From contig JAEWTW010000041.1 of NCBI GenBank assembly GCA_023397655.1, positions 1-57,909 on the forward strand: a stretch of DNA of 57,909 nt, written 5' to 3'. The stretch is from Bacillota bacterium (GTDB lineage: Bacteria > Bacillota > Clostridia > Christensenellales > SZUA-584). A program made the translations under genes and the position numbers. Positions 23,346-31,518 of the stretch are shown in pieces. The notes under the pieces are model-generated. The model saw nothing but the letters and a program-made list of their open reading frames with translations. It made no database searches and was not told the origin of the DNA. Position 1 is the stretch's first letter. Every line of letters begins with the position of its first letter.

Positions 23346-24593
23346 TTACACTAACGGCTTTTCTTCTGCATTACTTTCCATCAACTGATCCAGTTGCCTT
23401 ATTGGCTTTAAGACGAGTATCAGCAGCGAAGTACAGGCGATCAGCACACCCGAGATAAGAAACCACGAAGGTACACCGATGCGGTCGGCCAGCGGCCCCG
23501 AGATGACAAGCCCCAGCGGCACAACCAGCGACAACAGACTGCCTGTCAGCGAAAACACCCGCCCCAGATACTGCGGCTCAATCATCTGCTGGAACATCGC
23601 CGTCTGTACGGTGCTGTAGAAAGGTGCCGAAAAGCCCATGGCCAGGCAGCATGCCGCGAAGGCAATGAACCCTCCCGAGGGCAGCAGCCCGGATACGGTC
23701 AGCGCCGCGCCCATCAGCAATATGGAGCCGAATATCGTCAATGTGCGCTTCCTGAAGCCGCCCCACAAGCCCAGAATAAAACCTCCCGCTACCATACCGG
23801 CGGCAAAAGCCATCTCCGCAACGGAGGCATGCATCGGCGTGCCATTAAAGTGCCCCATGCTCATCAGCGGATACAGCGCATTGATGGGCATGTAGATGAG
23901 CAGGTAAACTGCACCTACCAGCAGCAGCGCGAGCAGCCCTTTATGCTGCCTGACAGCAGCAAAGCCCTGTTTCATCTCGCTGAAAAAATGTCCCCGTGCG
24001 GTATCGCCTGTGTGCGGCTTCGGAATGCGCACCAGCGCTACCGCCGCCGACGCAACCACCGCGCCGCCCACATCCAGCGCGATAATGGCGCTGATATCCC
24101 ACACGGCATAGAGGAGCGCGCCCAGCGCCGGGCTGACGATATAACTGACGGACTGCAGAGACTGGCTGTATCCGCCGTATTTCACCAGCTTATCCTGCGG
24201 CACGATCAACGGCGTGGCCGCGCCCAGCGCCGGCGAATGGAACGCCGCCCCCAGGCTGCGGATGAATAATGCCGTCATGATCATCCATATCTGCAGTTCG
24301 GTGAATAGCGCTGTAACAGCCAGAGCTGCACCCGCTGCGGCGATCGCCATGTCCGCCAGTATCATCACCGCTTTGCGGCTATGCCGGTCCACAAGCACCC
24401 CGATGAAGGGGCCGAGCAAAGCATACGGTAAAAACCCGGCCAGCGATGCCACGGACAGCATCGTTGCAGAGCCTGTCATGTTGGTGATGGTGAAAATGAG
24501 CGCCATCTGCAATATACCGCTGGTTATCAGCGACACCGCCTGTCCGCCCAGTATCGTAAAATAATCCCGTTTCCAGTTTGTTTTGCTTTTCAT
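23346..24593 (-). CDS. MFS multidrug-type efflux transporter (MFS_3/MefA-like)
   Basis: 415 residues with 12 hydrophobic helices, the length and layout of the MFS_3 group that contains macrolide-type pumps. The N-terminus KRDYFTILGGQAVSLITSGILQ and the loop-2/3 motif GPFIGVLVDRHSRKAVMI are typical. GGGAG lies nine bases before the ATG. The gene has a leader of about 250 nt that contains a short peptide frame, mutually exclusive hairpins and a terminator (see 24594-24882), a layout used for antibiotic-induced efflux genes. The drug substrate cannot be deduced. Confidence 0.88.
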   Translation of the reverse strand: MKSKTNWKRDYFTILGGQAVSLITSGILQMALIFTITNMTGSATMLSVASLAGFLPYALLGPFIGVLVDRHSRKAVMILADMAIAAAGAALAVTALFTELQIWMIMTALFIRSLGAAFHSPALGAATPLIVPQDKLVKYGGYSQSLQSVSYIVSPALGALLYAVWDISAIIALDVGGAVVASAAVALVRIPKPHTGDTARGHFFSEMKQGFAAVRQHKGLLALLLVGAVYLLIYMPINALYPLMSMGHFNGTPMHASVAEMAFAAGMVAGGFILGLWGGFRKRTLTIFGSILLMGAALTVSGLLPSGGFIAFAACCLAMGFSAPFYSTVQTAMFQQMIEPQYLGRVFSLTGSLLSLVVPLGLVISGPLADRIGVPSWFLISGVLIACTSLLILVLKPIRQLDQLMESNAEEKPLV

Positions 24594-24642
24594 GTCTGTT
24601 CACTCCCAGATTTAATAATTTTGTCTGGCACCGAAAAGCAAC

Positions 24643-24676
24643 AAAAAACGCAGCCCGTTTTAAAATGTTGCTGCGT
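24643..24676 (-). terminator. attenuator terminator in the MFS leader
   Basis: Minus strand ACGCAGC (24670-24676) pairs with GCTGCGT (24648-24654) around a 15-base loop, followed by five T. It lies 50 bases before the MFS start codon, so read-through is required for expression. Confidence 0.7.
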
Positions 24677-24790
24677 GAGTAGACATACCAAGCCCGAACC
24701 CAAGAATAGCTGGTCCGGCAGCTTTACATCCTGACCTGAAAGAAGAGCAGCAAACAAACCCAAAACGGTGCGGCACCTTTTGTTGCTTTT

Positions 24791-24814
24791 CTATCTCAGG
24801 CGAACAGATTGCAT
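24791..24814 (-). CDS. putative leader peptide MQSVRLR of the MFS attenuator
   Basis: Eight codons including TAG. GAAGGG lies ten bases upstream. The Arg-X-Arg ending is the type at which drug-bound ribosomes are known to stall. An overlapping frame, MALCNLFA, starts eight bases earlier but its ribosome binding site is too close. Expression is unproven. Confidence 0.4.
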   Translation of the reverse strand: MQSVRLR

Positions 24815-24882
24815 AAAGCCATTTCCCTTCTGTGAATCGGTTGACTTACTGAAATCATAGCACGGCTCTGGCGGATGGGCAA

Positions 24883-25098
24883 GTGCCATTATTTATTCCG
24901 TACCACTCTTAAAATCATGAGCATCTATATATACTATTAACCCCGTTTTAACACTGCTGCTGTACGTTGTTTTATTATGAAATGAGGCAATTGCAGCTAA
25001 TGCCGCTTGCTTTGATCACAGATTAACGTTTACCGGAGGGCATAAGTGCTCATCCTCGGGCGGTTGCACACCACTGCTGAATGGGGTATGCCGCTCCA
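24883..25098. other. intergenic stretch without a recognised gene
   Basis: AT-rich, between the MFS promoter and the DUF2164 terminator. A GTG at 25046 has a good GGAGGG before it, but its frame runs antisense through the DUF2164 gene, so I do not call a gene. Confidence 0.5.
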
Positions 25099-25133
25099 TA
25101 AAAACAGCCGCTCCGGTTTCCCGCAAGCGGCTG
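25099..25133 (-). terminator. intrinsic terminator of the DUF2164 gene
   Basis: CAGCCGCT (25105-25112) pairs with AGCGGCTG (25126-25133); five T follow on the minus strand. Confidence 0.75.
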
Positions 25134-25147
25134 ATTACTTATGTACC

Positions 25148-25381
25148 CTAGATCATCAGAGCATAAAGGTCATCCGCCTTTTCGCTGATAAACTTTTGCG
25201 CATCGGCAACGCCCTGATTATAGTACTCGGGTCCCAACCTGTCGGTGATGAAGTTGAGCAGCATATTGGCAGCCAGGTCACCCATTTCTTCGTCCCGTTC
25301 ATTCAAAAAGAAGTCCTTGATGGCAGCTGTCATCTCCCGTTTCGTCTCCGGGGTCAGATTAATCCTGCTTTTATCTTTCAC
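25148..25381 (-). CDS. DUF2164 family protein
   Basis: 77 residues, soluble. The family pattern is clear: a start with LTPETKREMTAAIKDFF, then DEEMGDLAANMLLNFITD, GPEYYNQGVADAQKFI and a short acidic C-terminus. Start is GTG at 25381 with GGAG seven bases before. The function of DUF2164 is not known. It lies 22 bp behind a lipoprotein-like gene and may share its promoter. Confidence 0.85.
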   Translation of the reverse strand: MKDKSRINLTPETKREMTAAIKDFFLNERDEEMGDLAANMLLNFITDRLGPEYYNQGVADAQKFISEKADDLYALMI

Positions 25382-25403
25382 ACCTTTTCTCCAGTTCTAA
25401 TCG

Positions 25404-25817
25404 TTATTTTACAATAAACTCCACAGTCTGGTCGGGGTCTTCACGGTCATCGATATACACCTCTACGGTGTAACTCCCCTCCATTGGCACCACGATATTC
25501 GAACTTAGCATGGTGTCGGACAACCCCTGATTGTCGATACTGACGCTGTCCAGTTCTTCGCCTTCATAATACCAGACAAACGTGATCGTCGTGTCATCCG
25601 GTGCGTTGTGCAGCTCGGCACTCAAATACGCCGTTGCACCGACATCAAACTCCGTCACGCTGTCCACGGGCTGGTTATTCTCATCGACAGCCGTTGTCAT
25701 CAGCGCGTTCTTCACATTGGCGCTGGAAAAACTACAGCTGGCTCCCATCATCAGCCATGTCAACAGGAACAGCATCAACACTGAGGCATATACAGCCGCT
25801 CTCTTCATATTTGTCAT
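25404..25817 (-). CDS. small secreted/lipoprotein-like protein with Ig-like beta domain
   Basis: 137 residues from the ATG at 25817 (GGAGGAG upstream). A hydrophobic signal segment (VLMLFLLTWLMMGASCSFS) contains GASC, a possible but poor lipobox. The mature part is a single beta-sandwich of about 105 residues with TFVWYYEGEELDSV and GSYTVEVYIDDREDPDQTVEFIV, resembling small Ig-like domains that bind at the cell surface. No enzyme motif is present. Confidence 0.65.
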   Translation of the reverse strand: MTNMKRAAVYASVLMLFLLTWLMMGASCSFSSANVKNALMTTAVDENNQPVDSVTEFDVGATAYLSAELHNAPDDTTITFVWYYEGEELDSVSIDNQGLSDTMLSSNIVVPMEGSYTVEVYIDDREDPDQTVEFIVK

Positions 25818-25939
25818 TGCATTGCTCCTCCAATCATACAAATTTAGCACCTTCTATATACGCTGATTATACTACAAAGGGTGTTATTATTCAATATCAT
25901 TCCTAATAATATTGTTAAAAATAACTAATTAACTCCGCC

Positions 25940-26611
25940 TTATATGCAGATCTCAAGCAGATATGCCATTAATGCCGCCGCGTCTGCAAATTGCCTGTCC
26001 GCCTCAATCTCATCTCCGACAGCAAGGAACATCGAAGCTTCCCGGCGCATCGGTTCGTCGTTTTGGGCATTGCCTAATGCAATCACATCATTTGTATCAA
26101 AACCAACAAAGCCTTTCAGTTTTTGCAGTGCACGACCCTTGTTTACACCGCTGGGCAGCAGCTCCACCGAGTCACAGTGCAGGTAGAACCGGCAGCTTTT
26201 GCCGTCCAACACACCCGCCTCTTTCAGATGGCCGACAACGGCCTCCAAAGTCTCTCCCGTCGCCAGTGCGGTCAAGTTCACCATGTTATGCTGCATGCGC
26301 GCTTTTGGGTACAGCCGTTCAATCTCACCGTACAGCCGGTCAAAAAATCCCGGTCTTTCCGCCATCAATGTGATATTGCCGTTGTGGTATATCACACCGC
26401 CGTTCTCTGCGATCAGGCATCGGCCTGTGAGGCCAAGCCCGCGGGCCAACCCGTCCAGATATTCCACCGTCTTGCCGGACGCGAACGCGACCGTGTGTCC
26501 GCGGCTCTCCAGCTCGCACAGCGCTGCCGCCACCGCTCTCTCCACCGAAACGCCATGCGGCGCGAGCGTTCCGTCCACGTCAAATACCAGCAGTTTTTTT
26601 CCGTTCCCCAT
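25940..26611 (-). CDS. HAD-superfamily phosphatase (Cof/phosphoglycolate phosphatase-like, type IIB cap)
   Basis: 223 residues, cytosolic. Motif I is LLVFDVDGTLAPHG with catalytic D11 and D13. Motif II is AFASGKT, the Lys of motif III is in SGVNKGRAL, and motif IV is IALGNAQNDEPM. The cap between motifs II and III is the C2B type found in Cof hydrolases, sucrose-phosphate phosphatases and the archaeal-type phosphoglycolate phosphatase, which this length fits best. AAGGAG overlaps the stop of the upstream acetyltransferase gene, so the two are translationally linked. Confidence 0.85.
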   Translation of the reverse strand: MGNGKKLLVFDVDGTLAPHGVSVERAVAAALCELESRGHTVAFASGKTVEYLDGLARGLGLTGRCLIAENGGVIYHNGNITLMAERPGFFDRLYGEIERLYPKARMQHNMVNLTALATGETLEAVVGHLKEAGVLDGKSCRFYLHCDSVELLPSGVNKGRALQKLKGFVGFDTNDVIALGNAQNDEPMRREASMFLAVGDEIEADRQFADAAALMAYLLEICI

Positions 26612-26619
26612 GATGCTCC

Positions 26620-27135
26620 TTATAATGTCCGCTGCATGATGATATCCGTCTGTCTGTCGCTGCCCAGAAAGAAGTCATGCGTGCCCTTCCGGCGAAAATC
26701 GTGCGCTTCATAGAATTTGACCGCGCGCGTGTTGTGCTCCCAAACGCCCAGCCAGACGCTTTTCGTACTCTGCGCTATTGCCGTTTCCACAGCTTGTTCC
26801 AGCAGGTAACCACCCAGCCCCTGACCCTGAAAAGCAGCGCACACATAGATGCGCTCGATTTCCAGCGCATCCTCACCAATGTCCTCTGTCTGGGCGTCAC
26901 CCGTGTTCAGCTTCATGTAACCCGCCAATTCTCCGCCCGCATACAGAAACCAGAATGCAGTCCCCATTGTTTCCACTTGCCGCTGCAACGAGTCTTCACT
27001 GAAGACCCGCGCACAGTAGGCTTCCATGTCTTCCGGCGTATTCAGATGGCCGAACGCCCTAATAAACGTATCCACCGACAACGCCCGCAGCGTTCGCAAG
27101 TCATTGCTGCCACAGCGGTGCAATCGCAATTCCAT
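26620..27135 (-). CDS. GNAT-family N-acetyltransferase, PaiA-like
   Basis: 171 residues from the ATG at 27135 (GGGGGG upstream). The acetyl-CoA loop is in IERIYVCAAFQGQGLGGYLL, with QGQGLG replacing the canonical R/QxxGxG/A. The end SVWLGVWEHNTRAVKFYEAHDF is the pattern of PaiA, which acetylates polyamines in Bacillus. The substrate here is inferred only by that resemblance. It is the middle gene of a three-gene minus-strand group with the reductase upstream (82-bp gap) and the HAD phosphatase downstream (8-bp gap). Confidence 0.85.
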   Translation of the reverse strand: MELRLHRCGSNDLRTLRALSVDTFIRAFGHLNTPEDMEAYCARVFSEDSLQRQVETMGTAFWFLYAGGELAGYMKLNTGDAQTEDIGEDALEIERIYVCAAFQGQGLGGYLLEQAVETAIAQSTKSVWLGVWEHNTRAVKFYEAHDFRRKGTHDFFLGSDRQTDIIMQRTL

Positions 27136-27217
27136 ATTCCCCCCATATCGCATCGATCACCTGTTGCCCTTCAGCGCTGTTTACCATTGCTTTGTTAAAA
27201 TGCACCACAGGCGTCTC

Positions 27218-28132
27218 TCAGTAACCGCTCTCAATTTCCAGAATGAGCTTATATAATTCGCCGTTTACCGGCGTTTGCACGCCGTGCTTTTGCCCCAGTC
27301 GCAGCACTGTGCCCCCGAACAATTCCACCTCACTCCTGCGCCGCGCCTCCACGTCCTGCCGCATCGAAGGTTTGCCCATCGGGTTCAGCGTTGAAAGCAG
27401 CGCCATCCAACCATCTATGTCAGCTTCGCCGAGTTCAATACCCTCCTTATGCGCCAGTTCCATCACCTCATGCATTGCTGCCAGCATCATATCCCGTAAC
27501 CGGCCCGGCTTTTGGATGTCTGCAAACCCCTCCCCATATACTGCAACCACTTGGTTCACGCCGCAATTGAGCATGAATTTGCTCCAAAGTCGGCGTGGCA
27601 TATCGTCCGCCAGTTTGTAAGGAACGCCCGTTTCTTCAAAAAAAGCCGCCACCCTGAGGGCTTCTTCAGACGGCGGGCCGGGCAGCTTGTCGCCGAACAC
27701 CAACCACCCCATGTTGTGGTAACTGACATGGCTCCCCTCGCGCAAAGCGTCCATGCCCTGCGCAACGCACAGCAGCAGCCTGTCTTCGCCAAAGGCGTTC
27801 GCCAGTATCTGTTCGCTGCTGATGCCATTCAGCAACGACAGTATCACCGTATGGCTGCCGACAAGGTTTCTCATTAACTTGATTGCACCGGCAAGCCCCG
27901 GCTGCTTGACCGCCACCAGCACAATATCCACTGGCTGCGCTTCCTTTGGCGTCCAGTATTTAAATGAACACGCTTCCCCATTGCAGGTAATGCCTTCGGT
28001 TCTGTATTTCTCAAGCCTTATTTCGTCCGCAACAATATGAAGCGCCCCGTCAGGCAGCGTCTTGCTCAAATGATGACCATACATGACGCCGAGTGCACCC
28101 AACCCCACGATAGCGGCTGAATTGATCTGCAT
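27218..28132 (-). CDS. ketopantoate reductase family protein (ApbA/PanE-like)
   Basis: 304 residues from the ATG at 28132 (GGAGG upstream). The N-terminal Rossmann motif IVGLGALGVMYG binds NADPH, NGISSEQ is conserved, and the C-terminal helical domain has RRLWSKFMLNCGVNQ with the catalytic Lys and Asn, plus MRQDVEARRRSEVELFGG with the typical Glu. Length matches PanE. Whether it makes pantoate or reduces another 2-oxo acid is open because no other pantothenate genes are nearby. Confidence 0.85.
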   Translation of the reverse strand: MQINSAAIVGLGALGVMYGHHLSKTLPDGALHIVADEIRLEKYRTEGITCNGEACSFKYWTPKEAQPVDIVLVAVKQPGLAGAIKLMRNLVGSHTVILSLLNGISSEQILANAFGEDRLLLCVAQGMDALREGSHVSYHNMGWLVFGDKLPGPPSEEALRVAAFFEETGVPYKLADDMPRRLWSKFMLNCGVNQVVAVYGEGFADIQKPGRLRDMMLAAMHEVMELAHKEGIELGEADIDGWMALLSTLNPMGKPSMRQDVEARRRSEVELFGGTVLRLGQKHGVQTPVNGELYKLILEIESGY

Positions 28133-28199
28133 ACTGTTTCCTCCCGCTGTCACTATCCGCTCATTCTATCACCGCTGACAGCCCCTTTCAACCGCCAGC

Positions 28200-28229
28200 T
28201 TGCATGGTCAGCACCGAATAAGCTATAAT
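28200..28229 (+). promoter_or_regulatory. sigma-A promoter of the DNA glycosylase gene
   Basis: TTGCAT (28200-28205), 18 bp, TATAAT (28224-28229), 34 bp before the start codon. Confidence 0.6.
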
Positions 28230-28262
28230 TGCTTAACCGCATTCATGATAAAAGGTAGGATA

Positions 28263-28907
28263 ATGACAGCAATATTTGATATAAACTCACCCGAAATATG
28301 TTACTTGTGTGCTGCCGATAACAGGCTCGCCCGTGTCATCAACAGTCTGGGATCGCTTGAATATAAGACGGTTGAAGATCCGTTTTGTTTTCTGGCGGAA
28401 ACCATCATCGGCCAAATGCTATCCGCGCGCGTGGCGGACGTGATTGCCGCGCGGCTGAACAGCCTTTGCGGCGGTTCAGTGACTCCCGGCGCCATCATGA
28501 CGCTGCATGAGGAGGCGCTGACAGGCATCGGGCTCTCCCGTGCCAAAGCCGCTGCTGTCCGTTCTTTGGCGCAAACGGCTGCCCAGAGTCCGGATTTCCT
28601 CGACAGACTGAAGATGCTGCCGGATGATGCGGTGCAAAAGGAGCTGACAAGCCTGCGCGGCATCGGCAGCTGGACCGCCAAGATGTATCTCCTGTTCGTG
28701 CTGCAGAGGCCGGACATATTGCCCTACGAGGACGGCGCTTTGCAGCAGGCCTTTCGGTGGCTGTACGCAACGGAGGATGCAGGACGCGCTGCCATCGAGG
28801 CACAAGCCGCTGCGTGGCGGCCCTTCGCGTCGTTGGCATCACGTTATCTTTACCGCGCACTGGACAGTGGTCTGACAAAGGCGGATATCAGTCTCTTTCT
28901 TGCATAG
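28263..28907 (+). CDS. DNA-3-methyladenine glycosylase II-like (HhH-GPD, AlkA type)
   Basis: 214 residues from the ATG at 28263 (AGGTAGG upstream); an earlier frame start at 28200 would cover the promoter. The helix-hairpin-helix is LTSLRGIGSWTAKMYLLF, followed by the catalytic Asp157 in LPYEDGALQQAF, the position of AlkA Asp238. A Gln-rich ETIIGQMLS segment near residue 45 is the other family mark. There is no Fe-S cluster loop. It excises alkylated purines in base excision repair. The short form lacks the AlkA N-terminal domain, like many Firmicute homologues. Confidence 0.88.
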   Translation: MTAIFDINSPEICYLCAADNRLARVINSLGSLEYKTVEDPFCFLAETIIGQMLSARVADVIAARLNSLCGGSVTPGAIMTLHEEALTGIGLSRAKAAAVRSLAQTAAQSPDFLDRLKMLPDDAVQKELTSLRGIGSWTAKMYLLFVLQRPDILPYEDGALQQAFRWLYATEDAGRAAIEAQAAAWRPFASLASRYLYRALDSGLTKADISLFLA

Positions 28908-28949
28908 TCCGCCGAGCCGGCCTTTTAAACAATCTTTGCACAAAATATA

Positions 28950-28979
28950 TTGTCCTCCCGCTTGTCTGCAGCTTATAAT
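28950..28979 (+). promoter_or_regulatory. sigma-A promoter of mgsA
   Basis: TTGTCC (28950-28955), 18 bp, TATAAT (28974-28979). Confidence 0.6.
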
Positions 28980-29022
28980 GAGCCATGATATTTTATTTTA
29001 TAATGCAAAAGGGGGGCTGCTC

Positions 29023-29457
29023 ATGCAGACTCAAACCATCGGCGCTCAGAAGCACATTGCACTGATAGCACACGACCATAAGAAGGATGACCTGATCGCC
29101 TGGGCACAAAAGAATGACCATATACTGAGCCGTCACTTTCTCAGCGGCACGGGCACCACTGCCAAAATGATTACTGCGGCGACCGGCCTTCCTGTCAAGG
29201 CATACAAAAGCGGCCCTCTGGGCGGAGACCAGCAGATTGGCGCGCAAATCGCGGACGGCGCAATCGATATGATGATATTCTTCTGGGATCCGCTGGAAGC
29301 TCAGCCGCACGACCCGGACGTTAAGGCACTGCTGCGCATTGCTGTGGTCTACGATATACCCGTCGCGATGAATCAGGCCAGTGCGGATTTCATACTCTGC
29401 TCATCGCTGATGGACCGTGACTACGAGCACTGCCTGCCGGAATACGCCAGAAAGTAA
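29023..29457 (+). CDS. mgsA: methylglyoxal synthase
   Basis: 144 residues from the ATG at 29023, which has AAGGGGGG six bases upstream. The enzyme turns dihydroxyacetone phosphate into methylglyoxal and phosphate, bypassing lower glycolysis when phosphate is short. Seen: IALIAHDHKKDDLIAW, LSGTGTTAKMI (phosphate binding), GGDQQIGAQIADG with the catalytic Asp (about residue 69), and WDPLEAQPHDPDVKALLRI with the catalytic His (about 96). Length and order match MgsA fully. It is a single-gene unit with its own promoter. Confidence 0.95.
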   Translation: MQTQTIGAQKHIALIAHDHKKDDLIAWAQKNDHILSRHFLSGTGTTAKMITAATGLPVKAYKSGPLGGDQQIGAQIADGAIDMMIFFWDPLEAQPHDPDVKALLRIAVVYDIPVAMNQASADFILCSSLMDRDYEHCLPEYARK

Positions 29458-29587
29458 GCGGTACATGAAAACATATCCTCTATCGTGCGCTGCCTTGTGG
29501 TATAATGAATGAAAAGAAAGCTGTACATAACCGTTTGCATCCAATGACATTGCACCATGGAATCATAACCAGATAGGAGGATCAAGC

Positions 29588-30268
29588 ATGAAACGCTTAT
29601 TGTTTTTACTGCTGGCTGCCGCGGTGCTGTTGAGCGGGTGCGGCGTCGGCAACACTCCGTCCGATTCACCGGACGCGATGAGCTCCGCAACGCAGAACCG
29701 CTATCGTGAAAACGAAATCATGGAGTACAAGGGCGCCCGGTTGGACCCGGCGGTGGGACCGCGTGACAACTCGATCAGCGGTATACAGCAGGTAGACATT
29801 TCAGACTATACGCTGACTATTGACGGTCTGGTGGAAAACGAGACGGTGCTGACCTATGAAGATGTACTGGCAATGGAACCGGATACGCGGCTGATCACAC
29901 TCCACTGCGTGGAAGGCTGGGATGCCACCATACTTTGGGAAGGTGTGCGCCTGACTGATCTTATCAACCTGGCAGGCGCTAAGCCCGAGGCAGTGACTGT
30001 CATATTTGAAGCCGTCGACGGCTATACCACATCGCTGCCGTTTGACACGATCAAGGACAAAGAGCTGATAATGGCCTATAACGCCAATGGCATCCCGCTG
30101 CCGCCTGAGATGGGATATCCTTTCATTGTGGTGGCCGAAGACAAGCTGGGATACAAATGGGCGCGTTGGGTAAATCGAATCAAATTGTCGAATGATTCCG
30201 GATACGAGGGCTACTGGGAGCAGCGGGGCTTTTCCAACAACGCCGATGTCGGCGGTACAGACGAATGA
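29588..30268 (+). CDS. molybdopterin-dependent oxidoreductase (SUOX/MsrP-fold) lipoprotein
   Basis: 226 residues. Signal peptide with lipobox LLSGC, so the mature protein is tethered outside. The oxidoreductase molybdopterin-binding fold is visible: YTLTIDGLVENETVLTYEDVL, LHCVEGWDATILWEGVRL with the Mo-coordinating Cys107, DGYTTSLPFD, and the ending KLGYKWARWVNRIKLSND. It lacks the heme and dimerisation domains of full sulfite oxidase and is about the size of the minimal one-domain form. No haem membrane partner or Tat twin-arginine motif is seen, which is odd for a Moco protein exported after cofactor insertion. AGGAGG precedes the ATG. Confidence 0.85.
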   Translation: MKRLLFLLLAAAVLLSGCGVGNTPSDSPDAMSSATQNRYRENEIMEYKGARLDPAVGPRDNSISGIQQVDISDYTLTIDGLVENETVLTYEDVLAMEPDTRLITLHCVEGWDATILWEGVRLTDLINLAGAKPEAVTVIFEAVDGYTTSLPFDTIKDKELIMAYNANGIPLPPEMGYPFIVVAEDKLGYKWARWVNRIKLSNDSGYEGYWEQRGFSNNADVGGTDE

Positions 30269-30274
30269 TTTCGG

Positions 30275-30298
30275 AAAAAGGGCAATCGCCCTTTTTTT
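30275..30298 (+). terminator. intrinsic terminator
   Basis: AAAAAGGGC and GCCCTTTTTTT around loop AATC. Confidence 0.8.
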
Positions 30299-30381
30299 GT
30301 CCGATGTACTCCACTATCCGCATTTTCAATGTAATGGATGGCCATAATAAGCAATACTGTCAAACAGATTAGGGAGTATTT

Positions 30382-30927
30382 ATGGTCATCTTTTTCTGGA
30401 TCGTCTACGCGGGTTTTTTACTGACGGAGATTTTCATTGCTTACCGATATATCAGCACCGGCAACAAGATGTATATGAAATCCGTGCTGGTTACCAACAT
30501 ACTGTTTGCGTTCTATGTCGCCGCGGATGAAATATTCGGCATTGGTGTGCCTTATCTGGTGAGAATTCTCGCTATAGCCGCTATATTTATTCATACTTTC
30601 TTCGGGTATTTCAAAGACAGGTATACGCGGTCCCATATATTTGACCGGTATCTTCATGCATACGGGAGCTTTGCTTATGCGCTGTTCTTATACTCGCTGA
30701 TCACGCGGCTCATCCACGCAGAAGTGAGTCCTAAGTTCTTTGGAGCCATCGCGGTAGCCTTCACCGGCATCGCCGCAGGCGCCATATTTGAGATCATCGA
30801 ATATTTCGTTGATAAGAGAATGCCCGTTAAAACACAGCGCGGGCTCAAAGACACCGATGTTGACCTGATATGCGACGTTATCGGCTCGGTGGCTGCGGGC
30901 GCGGCGGCATACTTTTTTATGCTGTAG
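30382..30927 (+). CDS. DUF2238/YjdF-like integral membrane protein
   Basis: 181 residues with about six hydrophobic helices. The mark of the family is the end: AAGAIFEIIEYFVDK followed by QRGLKDTDVDLICDVIGSV, which places Glu and Asp residues in or near the membrane. A role has not been shown for the family. A weak ribosome binding site (GGGAG) precedes the ATG. It lies behind the terminator of the molybdopterin lipoprotein gene and is probably transcribed alone. Confidence 0.7.
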   Translation: MVIFFWIVYAGFLLTEIFIAYRYISTGNKMYMKSVLVTNILFAFYVAADEIFGIGVPYLVRILAIAAIFIHTFFGYFKDRYTRSHIFDRYLHAYGSFAYALFLYSLITRLIHAEVSPKFFGAIAVAFTGIAAGAIFEIIEYFVDKRMPVKTQRGLKDTDVDLICDVIGSVAAGAAAYFFML

Positions 30928-31068
30928 TCCCCACTCTATATCCAATTCATCAAAATGACGCTGTACACGAAGAACCGGGTCAGCACGTTAATGACTCCAT
31001 GACCTAAACCTAAGCGGTATTTTCTTCGATATATATTATGAATACATGACTTAGGGAGGTCAACGATA

Positions 31069-31461
31069 ATGCAATGGACCAATGATTTATCGGTGGGCGT
31101 TGAAGCGATCGATAATCAGCACAAGGAGCTGATCCGCCGACTCAATTCTTTTTATGATTCGATGAATGCGGATAATCAGGCGAAGGTGATGGAAATGCTG
31201 GCTTTTCTGTCCGATTATGTGGTCACGCACTTTCGGGATGAGGAAGCGCTGCAGGTGAGATACAACTATCCGGGATATGCGGAGCACAGAAAACTGCATC
31301 AGGCATTCATGAAGGATGTCAGGCAGATGTCTGATGACATGCAGAAGCACGGGTTTACTGTGGCAACAAAATCGCTTGTCGGCTTGACTCTCACCAACTG
31401 GCTCACGCTGCACATCAACCGGGAGGATAAGGCCGTCGGCCAGTTTATCCGTTCAAAGTGA
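31069..31461 (+). CDS. bacteriohemerythrin
   Basis: 130 residues, the usual size for a free bacterial hemerythrin, a di-iron O2-binding protein in the cytosol. All ligands are visible: H18 in DNQHKEL, H54 and E58 in THFRDEE, H73 and H77 in HRKLHQ, H115 and D120 in WLTLHINRED. In anaerobes it is thought to carry or scavenge O2 and fits the FprA and Gpx genes of this window. GGGAGG precedes the ATG. Confidence 0.95.
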   Translation: MQWTNDLSVGVEAIDNQHKELIRRLNSFYDSMNADNQAKVMEMLAFLSDYVVTHFRDEEALQVRYNYPGYAEHRKLHQAFMKDVRQMSDDMQKHGFTVATKSLVGLTLTNWLTLHINREDKAVGQFIRSK

Positions 31462-31477
31462 AGCAGCCGTCGTTACA

Positions 31478-31510
31478 AACAAGCCGCCAGTGTCAGCATG
31501 ACGGCTTGTT
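31478..31510. terminator. hairpin terminator between hemerythrin and histidine kinase genes
   Basis: AACAAGCCG (31478-31486) pairs with CGGCTTGTT (31502-31510), with short T runs on both sides. Confidence 0.65.
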
Positions 31511-31518
31511 TGCCGGAG

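Larger units (their letters stand above)
24594..24882 (-). promoter_or_regulatory. promoter and ribosome-type attenuator leader of the MFS gene
   Basis: Promoter TTGCCC (24877-24882), 17 bp, TATGAT (24854-24859). The leader encodes a seven-residue peptide, MQSVRLR, at 24791-24814 with GAAGGG ten bases upstream. A terminator stem ACGCAGC/GCTGCGT plus T5 sits at 24643-24676, just before the gene. An upstream TTGCTGC (24747-24753) can pair with the 5' arm of that stem, forming an antiterminator, and a segment right after the peptide stop (24778-24790) can in turn mask it. Stalled ribosomes on the peptide would switch the pump on. This mechanism is inferred from sequence. Confidence 0.6.

Noticed and set aside
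25046..25417. Plus-strand 123-codon frame with GTG start and GGAGGG
   Set aside because: Most of it is antisense to the clear DUF2164 gene and its translation resembles no protein.
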